Part shown: positions 11,160-23,769 of the stretch, piece after piece
Layout of the letters: every line of letters starts with the position of its first letter
How positions within the stretch are numbered: the first letter of the stretch is position 1
Assembly: GCA_009599575.1 (NCBI GenBank)
Contig: VWND01000039.1
Location: forward strand, 114,309-178,308
Direction of reading: 5' to 3'
Length of the DNA: 64,000 bases
Origin: Blumeriella jaapii
Lineage: Eukaryota > Ascomycota > Leotiomycetes > Helotiales > Drepanopezizaceae
The notes under the pieces: model-generated
Databases searched by the model: none
What the model saw: only the letters and a program-made list of their open reading frames with translations
Told to the model about the DNA's origin: nothing
Position numbers and translations under genes: made by a program

Positions 11160-12700
11160 ATTACCGGCCGATTTTCCAGCTTATTATTTAATAGCCGATT
11201 TACAAAAAAACGATTTAATAATCTAGCAATCGGAGGTTAATTTTTGCTAAAAAAAAAAAAGTTTTATACGAAATTCTACGCAACCGAAAAAAGATTATAG
11301 CTTTCGATTTTACCGAAATAGGCCAATTCAGCTTTAACGTTACGTTTTATATCGATATTAAAACCGTACTCCACGAAGCCTGGCAAAAAAAGACTTTTTT
11401 AGTTTTTAAAATCTTTTAAAATAAAATAATCGAAATACTAAAAAAACAAATTAAACAAAAAATCCTCGAATTTTGCTACGGCTTATACAAAAACAAATAG
11501 TTTATCGTTGCGAAAAAAAAAAAAACATTTACAAATTTATTACCGCAATCGTCGAAACAAACAAAATAATAATACGAAACGCTAATATGCCATTCAACGT
11601 CGATTAATTTTCGAACGAATTCGCAAAACTAACGATCGTTTTTCTTTTCGATTTATTTTCAGGCTATAACCATTTAATGCTTAATCTACGATTTTAAAAC
11701 ATAACGGCAATTTAAATTTTAATCGAATTGCTGCGTATAATTAAAATATTTATAAAAATTATTAATTTAATCGCTTAATTCGTAAAAATCGTATATAAAA
11801 TCCTTATGATTTGCATTTTTAATATTGCTTTTTTTACGTTGACGACGTTAAAGTAAAAAGCTTTAAATTATATTATAATAATAAAAAGATTTTTTCTAAA
11901 ATTCGACGTTATATAATAAAATATATTTAAAATATCGATAAAATTATAATTTGCTTCGAAAAAGCCAAAGCTATTATTGGCCTTCGATTAAAATTCTGTA
12001 TATCCGAAATAAATATCGTTAGCTATATAATTAACAGCGTTGGCCGCCATTTTTAACGAAAAAAAATTGAAAAAATCTGCGAATAAAAAAAATATAAAAA
12101 TATTACCGAAGCCAAAGCTTTTATTAGCGTTATAATTTACTATCGCAATTAAATTAAAAACTTTTTTTAAAAAGCTGCATTTATTTACGCTACGATAAAA
12201 AAAAAATCGATTTCGTTTAAAAAAAAAAACAAAGCAAAATTATAAAAGTTTTTAAAAACGATCTTTTATCGGCTTTATCGCTTATGCGAATCGATTACAG
12301 CCTAAACGCAAAAAAAATTATTTTAATTATCGACGCTAATATTTTCGGTTAGAAAGCTGTATTACAATAAATCGATAAAAACAAAAAACGATATTTTTCA
12401 CGATTCGAAAGCGGCTTATAATTTTCCGCTAAAACACGCTACGATATTACTAAACGAAAATATCAAAGCGCTTTTAAAACAATAAAAAAAATAAAAAACG
12501 AATTATACGGCGTATATTTTATTTTAAAAACAAACGCAAAAATTCTTATCGATTAATTAAATAAAAAAGCTAATAACTTAGTAAAAGCGCTCGTTATTAA
12601 TTAAATAGCTTAAATGCGATTTATAAACTTCGAAGTCAGGCATATCAAAAAAATAATTAATACAACGGCAAACGGCCTTTTTAAACGAAAACGCTTTTAT
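11160..12700 (+). pseudogene. GypL reverse transcriptase and RNase H remnant
   Basis: RT is recognised by LFSGYNHLML (11651-11690; the canonical block is DLFSGYDQ) and the catalytic YVDDV (11836-11850), followed by KKIEKICE and a YYRN connection block near 12140. RNase H follows at about 12310-12640 (IIDANIF for the usual DAS block; ESGL, KRKYQSAFKTIKK; NFEVRHIK near 12630). The two catalytic Asp of YVDD survive, but dozens of RIP stops make the frame dead. Family: Ty3/Gypsy by motif order. Confidence 0.8.
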
Positions 12701-13299
12701 TCGTTTAATTTCGCTAAATAAAGCGAATAAAATATCGACGAATAAATCGCTAACGAAATCGGCTGCTTCGCTATTTGCGTTTTAAGTTTTATAAAGCCAA
12801 AACTATTCACGTTGCTATTTCGGCTGGCACCGCGAATAAAAAATACTAATTTTCGGGCCGAAAAAGCATTCGCGTTACTATTTCGGCTAGTATCGCAAAT
12901 AGATTTGACCGAAAACGATCGAAATAAACCGATTAACGACGAAAATAAACTTTTAATTAACAATTACAAAACCGAAGACTTTTATTTAATCGCATATTAT
13001 TTAATTATTTTATTCAAATTATTTAACGTATCAAATTATTAATTTAAATTATTTAAAAACTAAGTTTTCGATTATATTTTAGCCGACAAAAAGCTATATA
13101 AAATAAAAAACAATATATATTAAAAACGCTTAATAATAAATAACAAAGCTAATAAATTTCAAATTATAAAAAAAACCTACGAAAAAATGTTTTATAAAAA
13201 AGCTAAAACTATTTATGACCGAACCAAAAACGATTTTTAATAAAAAAAATATTTCGAAAATTACAAAACCTTCGTTAAAAGCTGTATTTTTTATTAAAA

Positions 13300-13646
13300 A
13301 CGAAAGCTTGGCCGAAAAAAAAACCTATTATATCCGACGTAATTTTTTAAAATTTAAAAAAAGATTAATTTCGACGTTATACGCGTACCGATTATCGACC
13401 GCGGATATATAAGCTTCGTATTCGCTATCGACGATCTTTTTAAATAATTTGAAAAAAAACTTTTCCGAAACGTTATTTTCGAAGCTATAACGATTTTTTT
13501 TTAAAAAAACGTAACATATCGATACGGTTTGTTTAATAAATTAAACGTCGACGATAAATCCGAAAACAAAAATATTATCGAAACTTTTATAAAAAAATAC
13601 AGCATCCAGCGTATTTAAATTTTAACTTATAATTCGAAAAGCAACG
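13300..13646 (+). pseudogene. GypL integrase, first part
   Basis: Integrase core with RIP-modified residues: FVFAIDDLF near 13425, then VDDKSENKNIIETFIKKY (13543-13600), corresponding to the second catalytic Asp region. The frame reads SKSN and breaks at the B2 insertion (13646); after the 5-bp duplication it continues in frame at 20068 as GSVKRSYRDI, where the catalytic Glu position has become Lys (GVKR for MVER-type blocks). B2 therefore split an integrase gene. Confidence 0.75.
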
Positions 13647-13912
13647 TGTGACGACTCATTCGTTTGCCCCTCGTGTCACCTCAGCAACTACGTATAGTTG
13701 CAAGCTCCCTGGTCTTCTGGTGGGTCTTCCTATTAACTATGGAAACTATTCATATATATAAAGCTTTCTTTTTTTAACAACTTCTGCCTTTTGCAATTGT
13801 TGATTTTAAATAAATATTTTTATTACAAAATCAAAGGTTCGTTTCTTATATTATATAAACACGGCGACCAATTAACTGATCTTCTAGCCCTTCGACTAAT
13901 TAAATCGTCACA
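13647..13912 (+). repeat. B2 5' LTR
   Basis: 266 bp, TGTGACGACTCATTCG to TCGTCACA. The outer half is nearly unmutated, including a TATA box (TATATATAAAG near 13752). The leader 13913-14480 follows. It has long A/T runs, and no gene is seen in it. Confidence 0.92.
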
Positions 13913-14479
13913 TTATCAATAACTTTTTTTCTACGCTGACGACGGCGTAAACTATTTTTTCTTTCGAATTTTTTACGGATTATACTAAAATGATCGACCG
14001 GTCGTAAAAAGGCTTATTTCCGCACTTTGCGAAAAATAGCTTTTGTTTAACGATCTTTCTTTTAGCAGAGCTTTTTAGCTTCTGCTATTATATTTTAATT
14101 TTCCTTTTTTTAATCAGCGAAAAAACAGCCTTTTTTAAAAGCTTTTTTTTTTAAAAAACAGTCTTTCCTCCGAGAAAAAAAAAAAAACAAAAAAAAAAAC
14201 AAAGCGCTAACCACTTCGCTTACCATTTTTTTTTTGCAGCCTAACGCTAAAAACGTTCAGTTAAAACTTTTGCAAAATCAATTGAAAAAAGCGCAAAAAC
14301 GTAAACGATAACTCTTGGAAATTATACGACTGCGACAAACCTTTTAATCAAAGCGTTTAGTAAAATTTATCGAACGTACCTTTGCTAATCGCGAATTTGC
14401 TGCTTTTTTTCGCAACGTTTTATTTTAATTAACAAACGCTGCAAATTAATTTCTACGCTTTTCGCAAATTCTTTTTAAA

Positions 14480-15514
14480 TCTTTTTTTAACGGCCAAAAT
14501 CTTAGCGCGCTTTTTAAACATTATAATTTTTATTTATTTGCTAATTTTCGATTAGCTCGTATAAAACGCGTTCCGAATTTTAAATTTAAATTAAATAATA
14601 ATAAAAATTACAAAGCACGCTATTAAAAAACAAAAATTCTCGATAATTTCGAATTTTACTACAATTATTTCGCTAGCGATCGATTTCGTAAAAATTACAT
14701 ATTCGATTAAACCGAAAACGTAACAAAAAAATTTTTAACCTCGCGTATTTTAAACCGTTCCGATCTTATTTCTTTCGAAAAATTAATAAAAAAAATCGCC
14801 GATTTTCTGGCCGACTTTTTAAACGTTTAAAAAATCGAAAACGAATTTAAAATGCTTGTAATAAATACGCACGACGATTTTTAGCGATTTTACCTACGAT
14901 TTTTTATTTTCGCAACGAACGCTTAAATACGAACCGACAAATAGCTTCGAAACGCTTTTCGCAACAAAATTCTAAAGCGTCTACGAGAAAAGCTGCATTT
15001 GAAATGAACGCGTACAACGACTTTTAAAAATTAGCTTACCGCCGTCCGTTAAAAAAAACAAAATCAATTGGCTAAACGAATTTTATACGCGAATCGCTTT
15101 ATTAAATCTATTATTTATTAAAATAATAAATTTTTAATTAAAACGTATTACGAGTCAAATCGTACGTACGAAAATCGTCCAAATGCTTTATAAGCTTTTC
15201 TCAGCCTTTTGTTTTTCCTTTTTTTTCACGCCAAAACGCTCCTTCTGACGTTTTTTCTTTTCGATCGGATTAACGATAACGCTCGTTTTTTATTTTATAT
15301 TAAAAGGTTCGAGGCCAATCTGCACGACTTTTTACAGGCCGACTTTCGGTTTTTTTTAAAAACCTTTTTAAGCTAATAAATATAAACGAAATCGAACCGG
15401 CCGAAAATTCGCTTTTTAATAATAATAATAAAAACGAAAACCTTTTTTTAAACGACTTCCAAAACGCATACGAAAAAATCGAAAGCTTTTCCGTTAATCG
15501 GAAAAACGCTTAGG
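14480..15514 (+). pseudogene. GypB gag remnant (B2)
   Basis: Matches the gag of B3 and B4. The block encoding RFYLRFFIFATNA lies near 14890 and the conserved Asn-rich tail (repeated AAT codons, then AFPLIGKTL in a shifted frame) ends near 15512. Riddled with TAA/TAG at Gln and Trp codons. It would have encoded the capsid protein. Confidence 0.65.
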
Positions 15515-15559
15515 CTTAAACAAAGCTTTTTTTTTAGACGTATTACGCGATATACGTTA

Positions 15560-18500
15560 TTTTAACGTTCGAAAGCTTTTTAATAACGATTTATTAACAA
15601 TTTCCGTTATACTTATTAAAAATAGCTTTTCGTATAAAATAAAAGCGCTCGCCGACTTTAAAACGAACGGTTACGCGTTAATCGATTCGGCGTTAATTAA
15701 ATTTTTTTTTTTTTTTTAAAACTTTTAATTTAACTTTTTCCGGCTTTTTTTTTTATAAAAAAATATAATAAAACTCGTGGCCATTTAATTACACATTTTA
15801 CGTTTTTCAATTTTATTATTAATAATCGAATACAATCGTTTACTTTTTTTTTGATTATTAATCTCGGAAATTATAATATAATTTTAGAAAAAGTTTAGTT
15901 GGCCGAATATCAAATTTTATTAAATTGTAATAAACGCAAGCTTTATTGGCCGAAGTCTTACCCTTTCATAACCTTTTACGCTCGTTGTATTAAAATCTTT
16001 TATTTGCATTTCCGAAAAATTTAATTTCGCCATTAAAACGACGCTATAAAACGTAACAAAAACCTTAATTAATTGTAGCAGGCCTACGACGCTGTGCGAA
16101 ACGCGAAAAGGTCGAATTTCATTCGCGGTACTAATTTCGATAGCGACGCCAATAGAATAATATAAGAAATTACACCACTTTTCCAGGCTGCCGATCCCTT
16201 TTCCATTATTTTTTCTTTTTTTTTTTTTTTTTTTTTTTTTCGTTAAAACAGCTTTTTCGTTTTACGAAAAACAATTATATTAAAAACCGAAGAAAAGCTT
16301 TCGCCGCGATAGCCTTTTAGCTTAATATAATCGATAATTTAAATAAGCTATCTTTTGAATCTTTTAAACGACCAGTTCGAAAACGAATCTTTCAACCTAC
16401 TATTTATTTAATTTTTATTTGCCAGATTATTATATATGCTTTCAAATTGATTTCTCGAAAAAAAGCAATTAAAATGTTTTCAATTTTTTTATACGAAATC
16501 GATAAAATACTAAACGATTTTACGTATAATATTTTTTTTAAAACTCAATTTTATAATCTTTTCGAACGTTTCAAAACTAATAAAATATCGATTTCGATTT
16601 TTTTAATTAATTTAATAAAACTAATTTCGAATAAACTTTTCTTCGAATTTTTTCTTTCGGAATACAAAAACTTCGAATACGTATTTTCTAAAGCCGCTAA
16701 TAACGAGCTAGCTTTTTACCGGCCTTACGATTATAAAATCGAATTTATTATAAATAAAAAAAAGCTAAAATACACTTTTTTATATAAAATATCGATTCCA
16801 AAGCTCGAAATTATTAAAATTTACTTATAAAATAATTTTAATAAAAGTTTTATCGAATTTTTCACCGCTTTTTTCGCTGTTTTAATACTTTTCGCTAAAA
16901 AACCCGACGGTTTATTACGTTTTTATATCGATTATCGAACTTTTAATAATATTACTCGTAAAAATCGCTATTTTTTTTTTTTTATTAATAAAACCTTTGC
17001 TTATTTTTCGAAAGCGCGAATTTTTACGAAGCTCGATATTCGTTAAGCTTTTTATAAAATTCGAATAAACTCCGTTAATAAAAAACTAACGACGTTTCGT
17101 ACGCGTTACGGCGCTTATAAATGCAAAATGCTACCTTTTGGCTTTATTAATAAATCCGCAATTTATTAATATTATATAAACGACGTTTTTTTCGATTATT
17201 TAAACGATTTTTGCATTATATATTTAAATAATATTTTTATTTATTCGTTCGATTTTTTAAAATACGCTATATACGTTCGCAAAATGCTTTAAAAGCTCGC
17301 TAACGCTGAATTACAGGCCGATATTCGGAAATTTAAATTCAACGTTACGCGGATCCGTTACTTAAGCTTTATTATTTCGACTAAAAGCTTAGAAATAAAT
17401 TTAAAAAAAGTTTCCGTGGTCGCTTATTAAAAACCTTTTATTATTATAAAAAATATACAAAGCTTTTTTGGTTTTTGTAATTTTTACCGATGTTTTATTC
17501 GAAATTACGATATAATTGCAAAGCTTTTGATTTATTTAACCAAAACTAACGTTTTTTTCAATTTTATTTTTAAATATCAGAAAAGTTTCGATTTTTTTAT
17601 ATTAGCCTTTATTATTATATCAGTTTTATAATATTACAAGCAAAACTTTTTTTATATATTAAAAACTGACGCTTTCGACGGCGTAGTAGCTTTTGTGTTT
17701 TTTTAATTTTATAGCGACGATTAACTTTTAATCGTTTATTTTAGCAAAACTATAGCTTTCGCAAAGCTAAACTACGTCGTATACGATAAAAAAATATTCG
17801 CAATCGTAAGATTTTTAAGCAATTTTCGTATTAAACTAGCTGATTTAGTTTATTAAATTAAAATAATTATTAATTATAAAGCTTTGAAATATTTTATAAC
17901 TTTTAAATTTTTAAACGCTCGATAAGCACGCTAGGCCGAGCTTTTCGCCGATTATAACTTTTTTATTACGTATAAATCAAATAAACATAACTTTTTAGCT
18001 GACGTATTAATACGTCGTACGAGCGAATTCGATCGTTAAAACTTTTTTAAACGCATTAACGCTTGCAAACTTTTTTCCGAGCCGATTAAATCGATCACCG
18101 CTTTTTAATTAAAAAATTTCGATTTTCCACGGCTTTCGAAACAGCTGTTTTTATCGTTAAAATAATTGATTTTTTTTTCGCATTTCGTATCGTTAATTAA
18201 ATTTTCTACGCTAATCGCATAATTAACAATTTAATAGCCTTTCGAAAAAAAGCTATACGAAACGTTACGAAAAAAAACGACGATAATAATATTTCGTTTT
18301 CGTATATATTTAAACGCGATCTGCTGTTATATTACAGTCGTTTAATAATATCAAACGTCGATTATTTTCGTTTGGCTTTTATACGAAAAATACACGATCA
18401 GATTTCCATCGCTTATTTCAGCGTTCGCAAAACTACGCAATTGTTTTCGGACCAATATTATTAGCGAGGTATAACAGCTTTCGTAAAATAATATTATCGC

Positions 18501-19796
18501 AATTGCTACGCTTATCGAAAAAGTTTTATTTTAAAAAATAAACGCTCCGGCTTTTTTTAGCTTTTTTTTGTTTTTAATTATTTTTAAAAGCACGTTATAA
18601 TAGATTTTTATAGTTTTAACAAAAACAAACACGATTACAATAACGTGTTCGTAATAATAAATCGCTTTTTTAAATAAGCTATTTCGATTTTTTATTATAA
18701 AAATATCGACGCTCGAAACTTCGCCAAATTGTATATATTTCACGTATATAAGTATTTTAACCTTTTAAAAAATATTATTAACGATCGTGGCTTTTAATAT
18801 TAATTTATCTTTTGATTTGAATTAAATAAAATATTCGATACGCAATTAAAGCTTTCGATAGCCGCTTATTTTAAAACCGATGGTCAGATCGAAATTTATA
18901 ATTAATATCTGTAAAAACGCTTTCGACCTTTCGTAAATTTCTATTAAAACGATTAAAACGAATTTTTTTTAATAATAGATTTCGCTTAAATAATTTTTTT
19001 ATACGAAAATTTAAATAGCTTTTTATTTTTTGAAATTATATACGATTACATTTTTTATATTAATTAAAACTGGAAGCTCGATACTTCTCTTTTTTTTAAT
19101 TTTTTATATAAGCTAAACGCAAACGAAACTCGTGCGTACGCTCGCCGCTATTACGACGCTTAAAATCTCGCCAAATCGCATTTTTAATAAACTTATAACA
19201 AAATAAAAAAAAATACGAATAAATCTCGCCGCGCGATCGATTTTAACGTTAGCAATTACGTATAATTCGATATGCGTTTATTTTCGATCTTCCGGCCCTT
19301 TCGCAAGCTCGATAATTTTATAAACGGCCTTTTTAAAATTATAGCCAAAATTTTCGACAACGCTTTTAAGTTAGATTTTCTTAGTATTATAAACGTACAT
19401 TCAGTTTTTCACGTTAATCGACTGCGTAAAGCAGTTAACGACGCGCTTCCAAATTAAATTAATTTAGCTCCTGAATTTATTAATATAACTGATAAGCTTA
19501 AATACGAAATCGAAAAATTAATCGCTTATCGAATGCAGCGAAAAACCTTTTAGTATAAAGCTTTTTAAATAAATTTAAATAAAAATTTTACGTGGTATTC
19601 CGCGTTTGATTTTATGTAAGCTTTTTTAAAAATGCGCGATTTTCATTTGGCGCATAAAAAGCTTTCCGGTCCTTTTGCAAAATTTGTAAACTGGCTGAAA
19701 ACGTATTTCGAAAGTTTAAATTCGTACGATTATTTGAATAGCGACGTACCAATAAATAAAAACTCGAGGGCGCGCTTTTTTCGGACGGGAAAATAG
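15560..19796 (+). pseudogene. GypB pol remnant with chromodomain (B2)
   Basis: Protease block ALADFKTNGYALID lies at about 15640-15690. RT is open at 16447-16830, with KKPDGLLRFYIDYR at 16901-16942, MLPFGFINK near 17130 and YLNNIFIYS (from Y-L-D-D) at 17221-17247; connection block FFGFCNFYR near 17464. RNase H has KTDAFDGVVAF at 17662-17700. Integrase zinc finger is near 18380-18510 and the core follows. GPY-like end and INVHSVFHVNRLRKA are open at 19272-19457, then a chromodomain (KYEIEKLIAYRMQRK, YSAFDF, DFHLAHKKL) and a tail ending in SRARFFRTG just before the LTR. Family order is clear; the gene is dead. Confidence 0.85.
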
Positions 19797-20062
19797 TATA
19801 ACGATTTATTCGTTTGCTCTTCGTATTATTTTAGCAATTACGTATAATTGCAAGCTTTCTGATCTTTTAATAAGTTTTCCTATCAATTGTAAAAATTATT
19901 TATATATATAAAACTCTTTTTTTTTAGCAATTTCTGCTTTTTGCAATTATTAATTTTAAATAAATATTTTTGTTACAAAATCAAAGGCTCGTTTTTTATA
20001 TTATATGAACACGGCGACCAGTTGACTGATCTCCCAGCCCTTCGACTGATTAGATCGTTATA
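19797..20062 (+). repeat. B2 3' LTR
   Basis: 266 bp, TATAACGATTTATT to GATCGTTATA. Its inner ~150 bp are heavily RIP-mutated compared with the 5' LTR, while its outer end (19990-20062) keeps CCAGTTGACTGATCTCCC. The purine stretch GGACGGGAAAATAG just before it is the polypurine tract. Confidence 0.9.
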
Positions 20063-20067
20063 CAACG

Positions 20068-20724
20068 GATCTGTTAAACGAAGCTATAGAGATATTTTCG
20101 ACGGCTTTTTAAAAGCTATTCGAAAAAGCTATAAGCGTTGGTCGCGGAAATTTTCGAAAATGCTTTTTGTTATGCGTATATATATATACGTTTTTATTAA
20201 AATAATTTTATTTTTTATTTAATATAGCAAAAACGTTCGACTGTTTTTAAAAACAAAATGACTTATATAAAAGTTTTATAACGTAATTAAAATAAAAACG
20301 AAAGCAGATTTATTAATAATAAAATTTAAATAATTAAATTACCGCGATATAAATATAAAAAAAATAATTTTTAAAAAAAAAAATATAAAAAAACGGCTAA
20401 AAAAATTTAAAATAAAACCAAAATTTAAAAAAAAACGCTAATTAGAAAAAGAATTTTGATTTTAGTTTACGACGTTTAACGCGCTATCGATAAATCGGCC
20501 GATATTAAGCTTAATTATAAATGGCTCGAATTTTACGAAATATGCGAAGCCGAATTAAATAAAAGTTATTATAAGTTTACGGAATTCGATAAAACAAAAT
20601 TAAAAAAAACGTTCGCCGCCAACCGGTTAAAGCGATTTTATAAAAAAAACCAGCAAATCTATTTTTTGGATTTTAAATTAAAAAGCGATTTCGATTTCAG
20701 CGATTTCGACGACGATACCGATTA
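20068..20724 (+). pseudogene. GypL integrase, C-terminal part
   Basis: Picks up the integrase frame broken at 13646: GSVKRSYRDIFDGFLKA, then KRWSRKFSKMLF. A C-terminal module with LNYKWLEFYEICEAE and FAANRLKRFY at 20505-20640 fits the end of Gypsy integrases (a GPY/F-like strand followed by N-x-L-K-x-F-Y). The frame ends in an acidic tail (DFDDDTD) and TAA at 20722-20724. No chromodomain follows, unlike the other three families here. Confidence 0.72.
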
Positions 20725-21399
20725 AAGCGATTATATTTTTTAAAAAAAAAAAACCTTTGAAAAGATCTGAAAACGACCGGACGATAATCCCGTTGCTAAA
20801 AACATAATTTAAATCGTAATTCCATTTATAACCGAAAAAAAGAAAAATGCATATAAGATTGTTTATTAATTGTTTTACTGTTTTTGCTATTTATCAATTT
20901 TTTTTTTATTATATACTATTTTATTATTTTTGTTTTGCTTTGCTTATATATAATTTAATTTTTTTGTTTTATATATATTATTTATTTTTAAAACTTTTTT
21001 TTATATTATTTAAAATATTTACTATACTTTTTTTTATTTAATTATATTTTTATTTATTAAAACAAAAGCTTTGTATATATTTAAGCCGCATATCTAATAT
21101 ATTTATATTACTCGCATATTTTACGAAAACTATCTTTTATATATTTTATTGTTTGCTACTTTCTGTAATATTTTTTTTTTTTTTTTTAAACAAATGCCTG
21201 CCTAAATAATTATAATTTATTAGAAGAATAATATGCGAATTCCCGTGATTTTTAAATATAAATATTATACAATTTTCGTATTTTTTCCCAATTATTTTTT
21301 AACAAATATAATATATTTTTTTAATTAATAAATTCATCGATATTATATCGTTTTTTAAGCAAAGCGTTGCTAAACTTAGCAAATTCATTTTTAATTTAT

Positions 21400-23487
21400 T
21401 TTAAAACGAAATTATTATACGTAATTTTTTCGAATTTAAATAAGCATATAATACCGCCACTTTTGATTAATAAACAACTTTCGTAAAAACATTTATAAAA
21501 CAATTCGATATAATAATTAAAAACGTTAACGAATTTTTATTCGATTACGAAAACTTCGTTAAAATTAAATTTATTCGCAAAAGCTTTAATTACGATAAAT
21601 TTCTGCTGAATTACGACAACGCTTTAAAAACTTTCGCCGAAGCAAAAAAAGCTCGAAATAATAAAAAAAAAGTAACAGACCGGATTTTACGCTTTTTATT
21701 AAACTAACGAAAAAAAAATATTTAAAAATACGTTTTTAACAAAATCACCGGTGTTATTTCATTTCGGCATTTCGTTCGCTTTTTCGAAATTATTATTTTT
21801 ATTAAAAAAAAAGTTTAAATACTAAACGTTTATATTTTTAAAACGCAAATCCTAAAAGCTAATAATTTAAAAGCTCGCAAATTTACAAACTTTTTTACAA
21901 TTGTTTACAAATTGGTCGACGACGTTATATAATCGTTAAAAAAAGTTTTAATCGGCTGCGAAATTTTAAATCTGATTTTTTTTTAAAATAAAAAACTAAG
22001 CGTCGCTAAATGCGGCATTTTTATATTAAAAAAAAAAAAAACGCTATTTCGATATTTTAAATTTACAACGACGAAAAAAACGAAAAAGCTAATATTATTC
22101 TCGTTTAGTTCGAAAAAACATACGCGATAGCAATTAACATTTTTAAAACAGCTAAAACAATTCGGCGATTTTTATTTTTAATTATCGAAAACGAATTCGA
22201 AAACGAAATTAAAAGCGTAATAGCAAATAACCGCTTATTCGAATATAAAAAACCTATTATATTTATAAAAACGATTTCGGAAAAAATAAAAATAAAAAAC
22301 GTAAAAAAGCGCGCCGATATTTCCGAAATCTTTTTTATTCGAAAAAAAAAATTATTCGCGTCGTTAGCAAAAAAAGCACCGCGAATAAAAACAGCCGGAA
22401 ATCGACCCGAATTATAGCTTTTAAGCTAATTAATAAAAAACGCGACGATTTTACGGAATTAAATTTAAAAAACGCCGGTATTCCGAAAAAAAAATATTTA
22501 AACGATTTTAAATTTGATTTTTCGAATTTAAATACGCAAATATTAAAAACGCTTACTGCGTTTAAAAACGTTGTATTATTATCGCTAATATTTTAAATTT
22601 TAATAAAAGTATTTAAAATCTCGATTATTATACGATTCGACCGAAAAAGCTTAAAAAAAAATATCGAAATTATCGCGGAAAAAATTATACAAAAAGCACA
22701 AAATCAAATTATTTTGCTTAAAACTTTCGCTTTCGACGACGAAACGATTTAAAAGTTTTATTTCGATATTTTTATATAAAAATTAAATAAATCCGTCAGT
22801 TTTTTTTTTTTTTGCTTCGAACGAAAACTAAATTAAATTTTTTTCGGAAAATTGCAAATATAATACGCCGAAATAAATAAAAAAAATGTTAAAAACGGTG
22901 ACCCGTTTTTATTTAAGCTTTTTTTCGCCGAAAAACTCCGATTTTTTAATTTCGTTTTTACGAATAACGTTAACGCTAAAAAAAACGGCAAGTTTTATTA
23001 TTTTTATATACGTTATTACGCGGCGTATTACGATTTAATTACAAAAAAAATCGACGTTATCGGTTTTGCTAATCGATTCGCTATTATTAAAAATTCGGAT
23101 TACGACGTATTCGAAATTGATTTTAATAATTAATTTATATTCCGACGAAAAACTGCGAAAATTATTTAAGCGCGTACTAAAACTTATTTAGGCTACGCGA
23201 ATTTCAAAGCAAATCTTAAGGTTTTTAACGCGATTATAAAACTCGATTAAAACAAAAAAAATAAAAAATAATAAGTATTTCCAAAAGCCGATTTTTTTGG
23301 CTTTTCGACCGAAAATATGCTTTAAAATCTATTTAAACTAAGCTGCGAATTCGTTAATTACGTAAAGTTTTATAACGGAAAAAACAAACTATTATTATAT
23401 TTTATAAAAAAAAAAAAAATTATATATAAATATTATTTCCGATTAATCAAAATTTAAAAAGCGTTTACAGCTTTTTTCCCTAATATA
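21400..23487 (+). pseudogene. GypL extra 3' reading frame, unknown product (part 1)
   Basis: After pol there is a long plus-strand stretch that reads as protein if TAA/TAG at Gln codons and small indels are ignored. Blocks include DYENFVKIKFIRKSFNYDKF (21542-21600), VYKLVDDVI near 21910, IENEFENEIKSVIANNRLFE near 22190, and FYYFYIRYYAAYYDLITKK near 23000. The composition (charged, with regular hydrophobics) is unlike the flanking T-rich stretch. I recognise no domain. It could be an element-specific third ORF or a captured host gene. It appears to continue at 41710. Confidence 0.4.
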
Positions 23488-23769
23488 TGTGACGACTCAC
23501 TCTTTTGGCCGACTCACTCTTTTGGCCCCTCGTGTCACCCCAGCAACTACGTATAGTTGCAAGCTCCCTGGTCTCCTGGTGGATCTTCTATCAACTGTGG
23601 AAACTATTATATATATAAGGCTTTTTCCCCTTAGCAACCTCTGCCTTCTGCAGTTATTAATTCTAAGTGAATATTTTTGTTACAAAACCAAAAGCTCGTT
23701 TTTTATATTATATAAACTCGGCGACCAATTAATTAATCTCCTAGCCTTTCGATTAATTAAATCGTTATA
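23488..23769 (+). repeat. B3 5' LTR with 17-bp tandem duplication
   Basis: 282 bp. The excess over the 266-bp norm comes from an exact tandem duplication of CGACTCACTCTTTTGGC (23493-23509 and 23510-23526). The outer half is almost free of RIP. The bases before it, ATATA (23483-23487), are repeated at 41705-41709. The 190-residue open frame across this LTR and leader is a by-product of low mutation, not a gene. Confidence 0.88.

Larger units (their letters stand above)
7242..13646 (+). mobile_element. GypL, 5' part of a large Ty3/Gypsy element
   Basis: A large element: 5' LTR (7242-7508), primer binding site, gag, protease, RT, RNase H and the first part of integrase. It is cut by B2 at 13646, continues at 20063-23487, is cut by B3, and ends at 41709-43187 with the 3' LTR. 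Removing the inserts leaves roughly 11 kb, long for the superfamily. The RT has the FSGY and YVDDV motifs of a fungal Gypsy lineage distinct from the three chromoviruses here. The TSD is CGAT (7238-7241 and 43188-43191). Fully RIP-mutated. Confidence 0.85.
13647..20062 (+). mobile_element. GypB copy B2, full-length, RIP-mutated
   Basis: A complete 6416-bp chromovirus with two 266-bp LTRs, gag, protease, RT, RNase H, integrase and chromodomain in order. It is bounded by the perfect duplication CAACG (13642-13646 and 20063-20067) inside the GypL integrase. An inverted copy of its 16176-19632 segment appears at 27656-31099. RIP has put stops throughout; the outer LTR edges are spared. Confidence 0.92.
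20063..23487 (+). mobile_element. GypL, middle part
   Basis: GypL resumes after B2: end of integrase (to about 20724), then a 0.7 kb T-rich stretch without visible genes (20730-21400), then a degraded plus-strand reading frame of unknown function up to the B3 insertion at 23487. The sequence is expected to continue at 41710. Confidence 0.8.

Noticed and set aside
18531..18743. 70-residue minus-strand frame (MKYIQFGEV...) conserved at 28540-28752
   Set aside because: Antisense to GypB integrase. The similarity reflects the inverted copy of B2, not selection.
20847..21041. Hydrophobic 64-residue frame resembling membrane segments
   Set aside because: It is the translation of a T-rich non-coding stretch (Phe/Leu/Ile from TTT/TTA/ATT); nothing else supports a gene.
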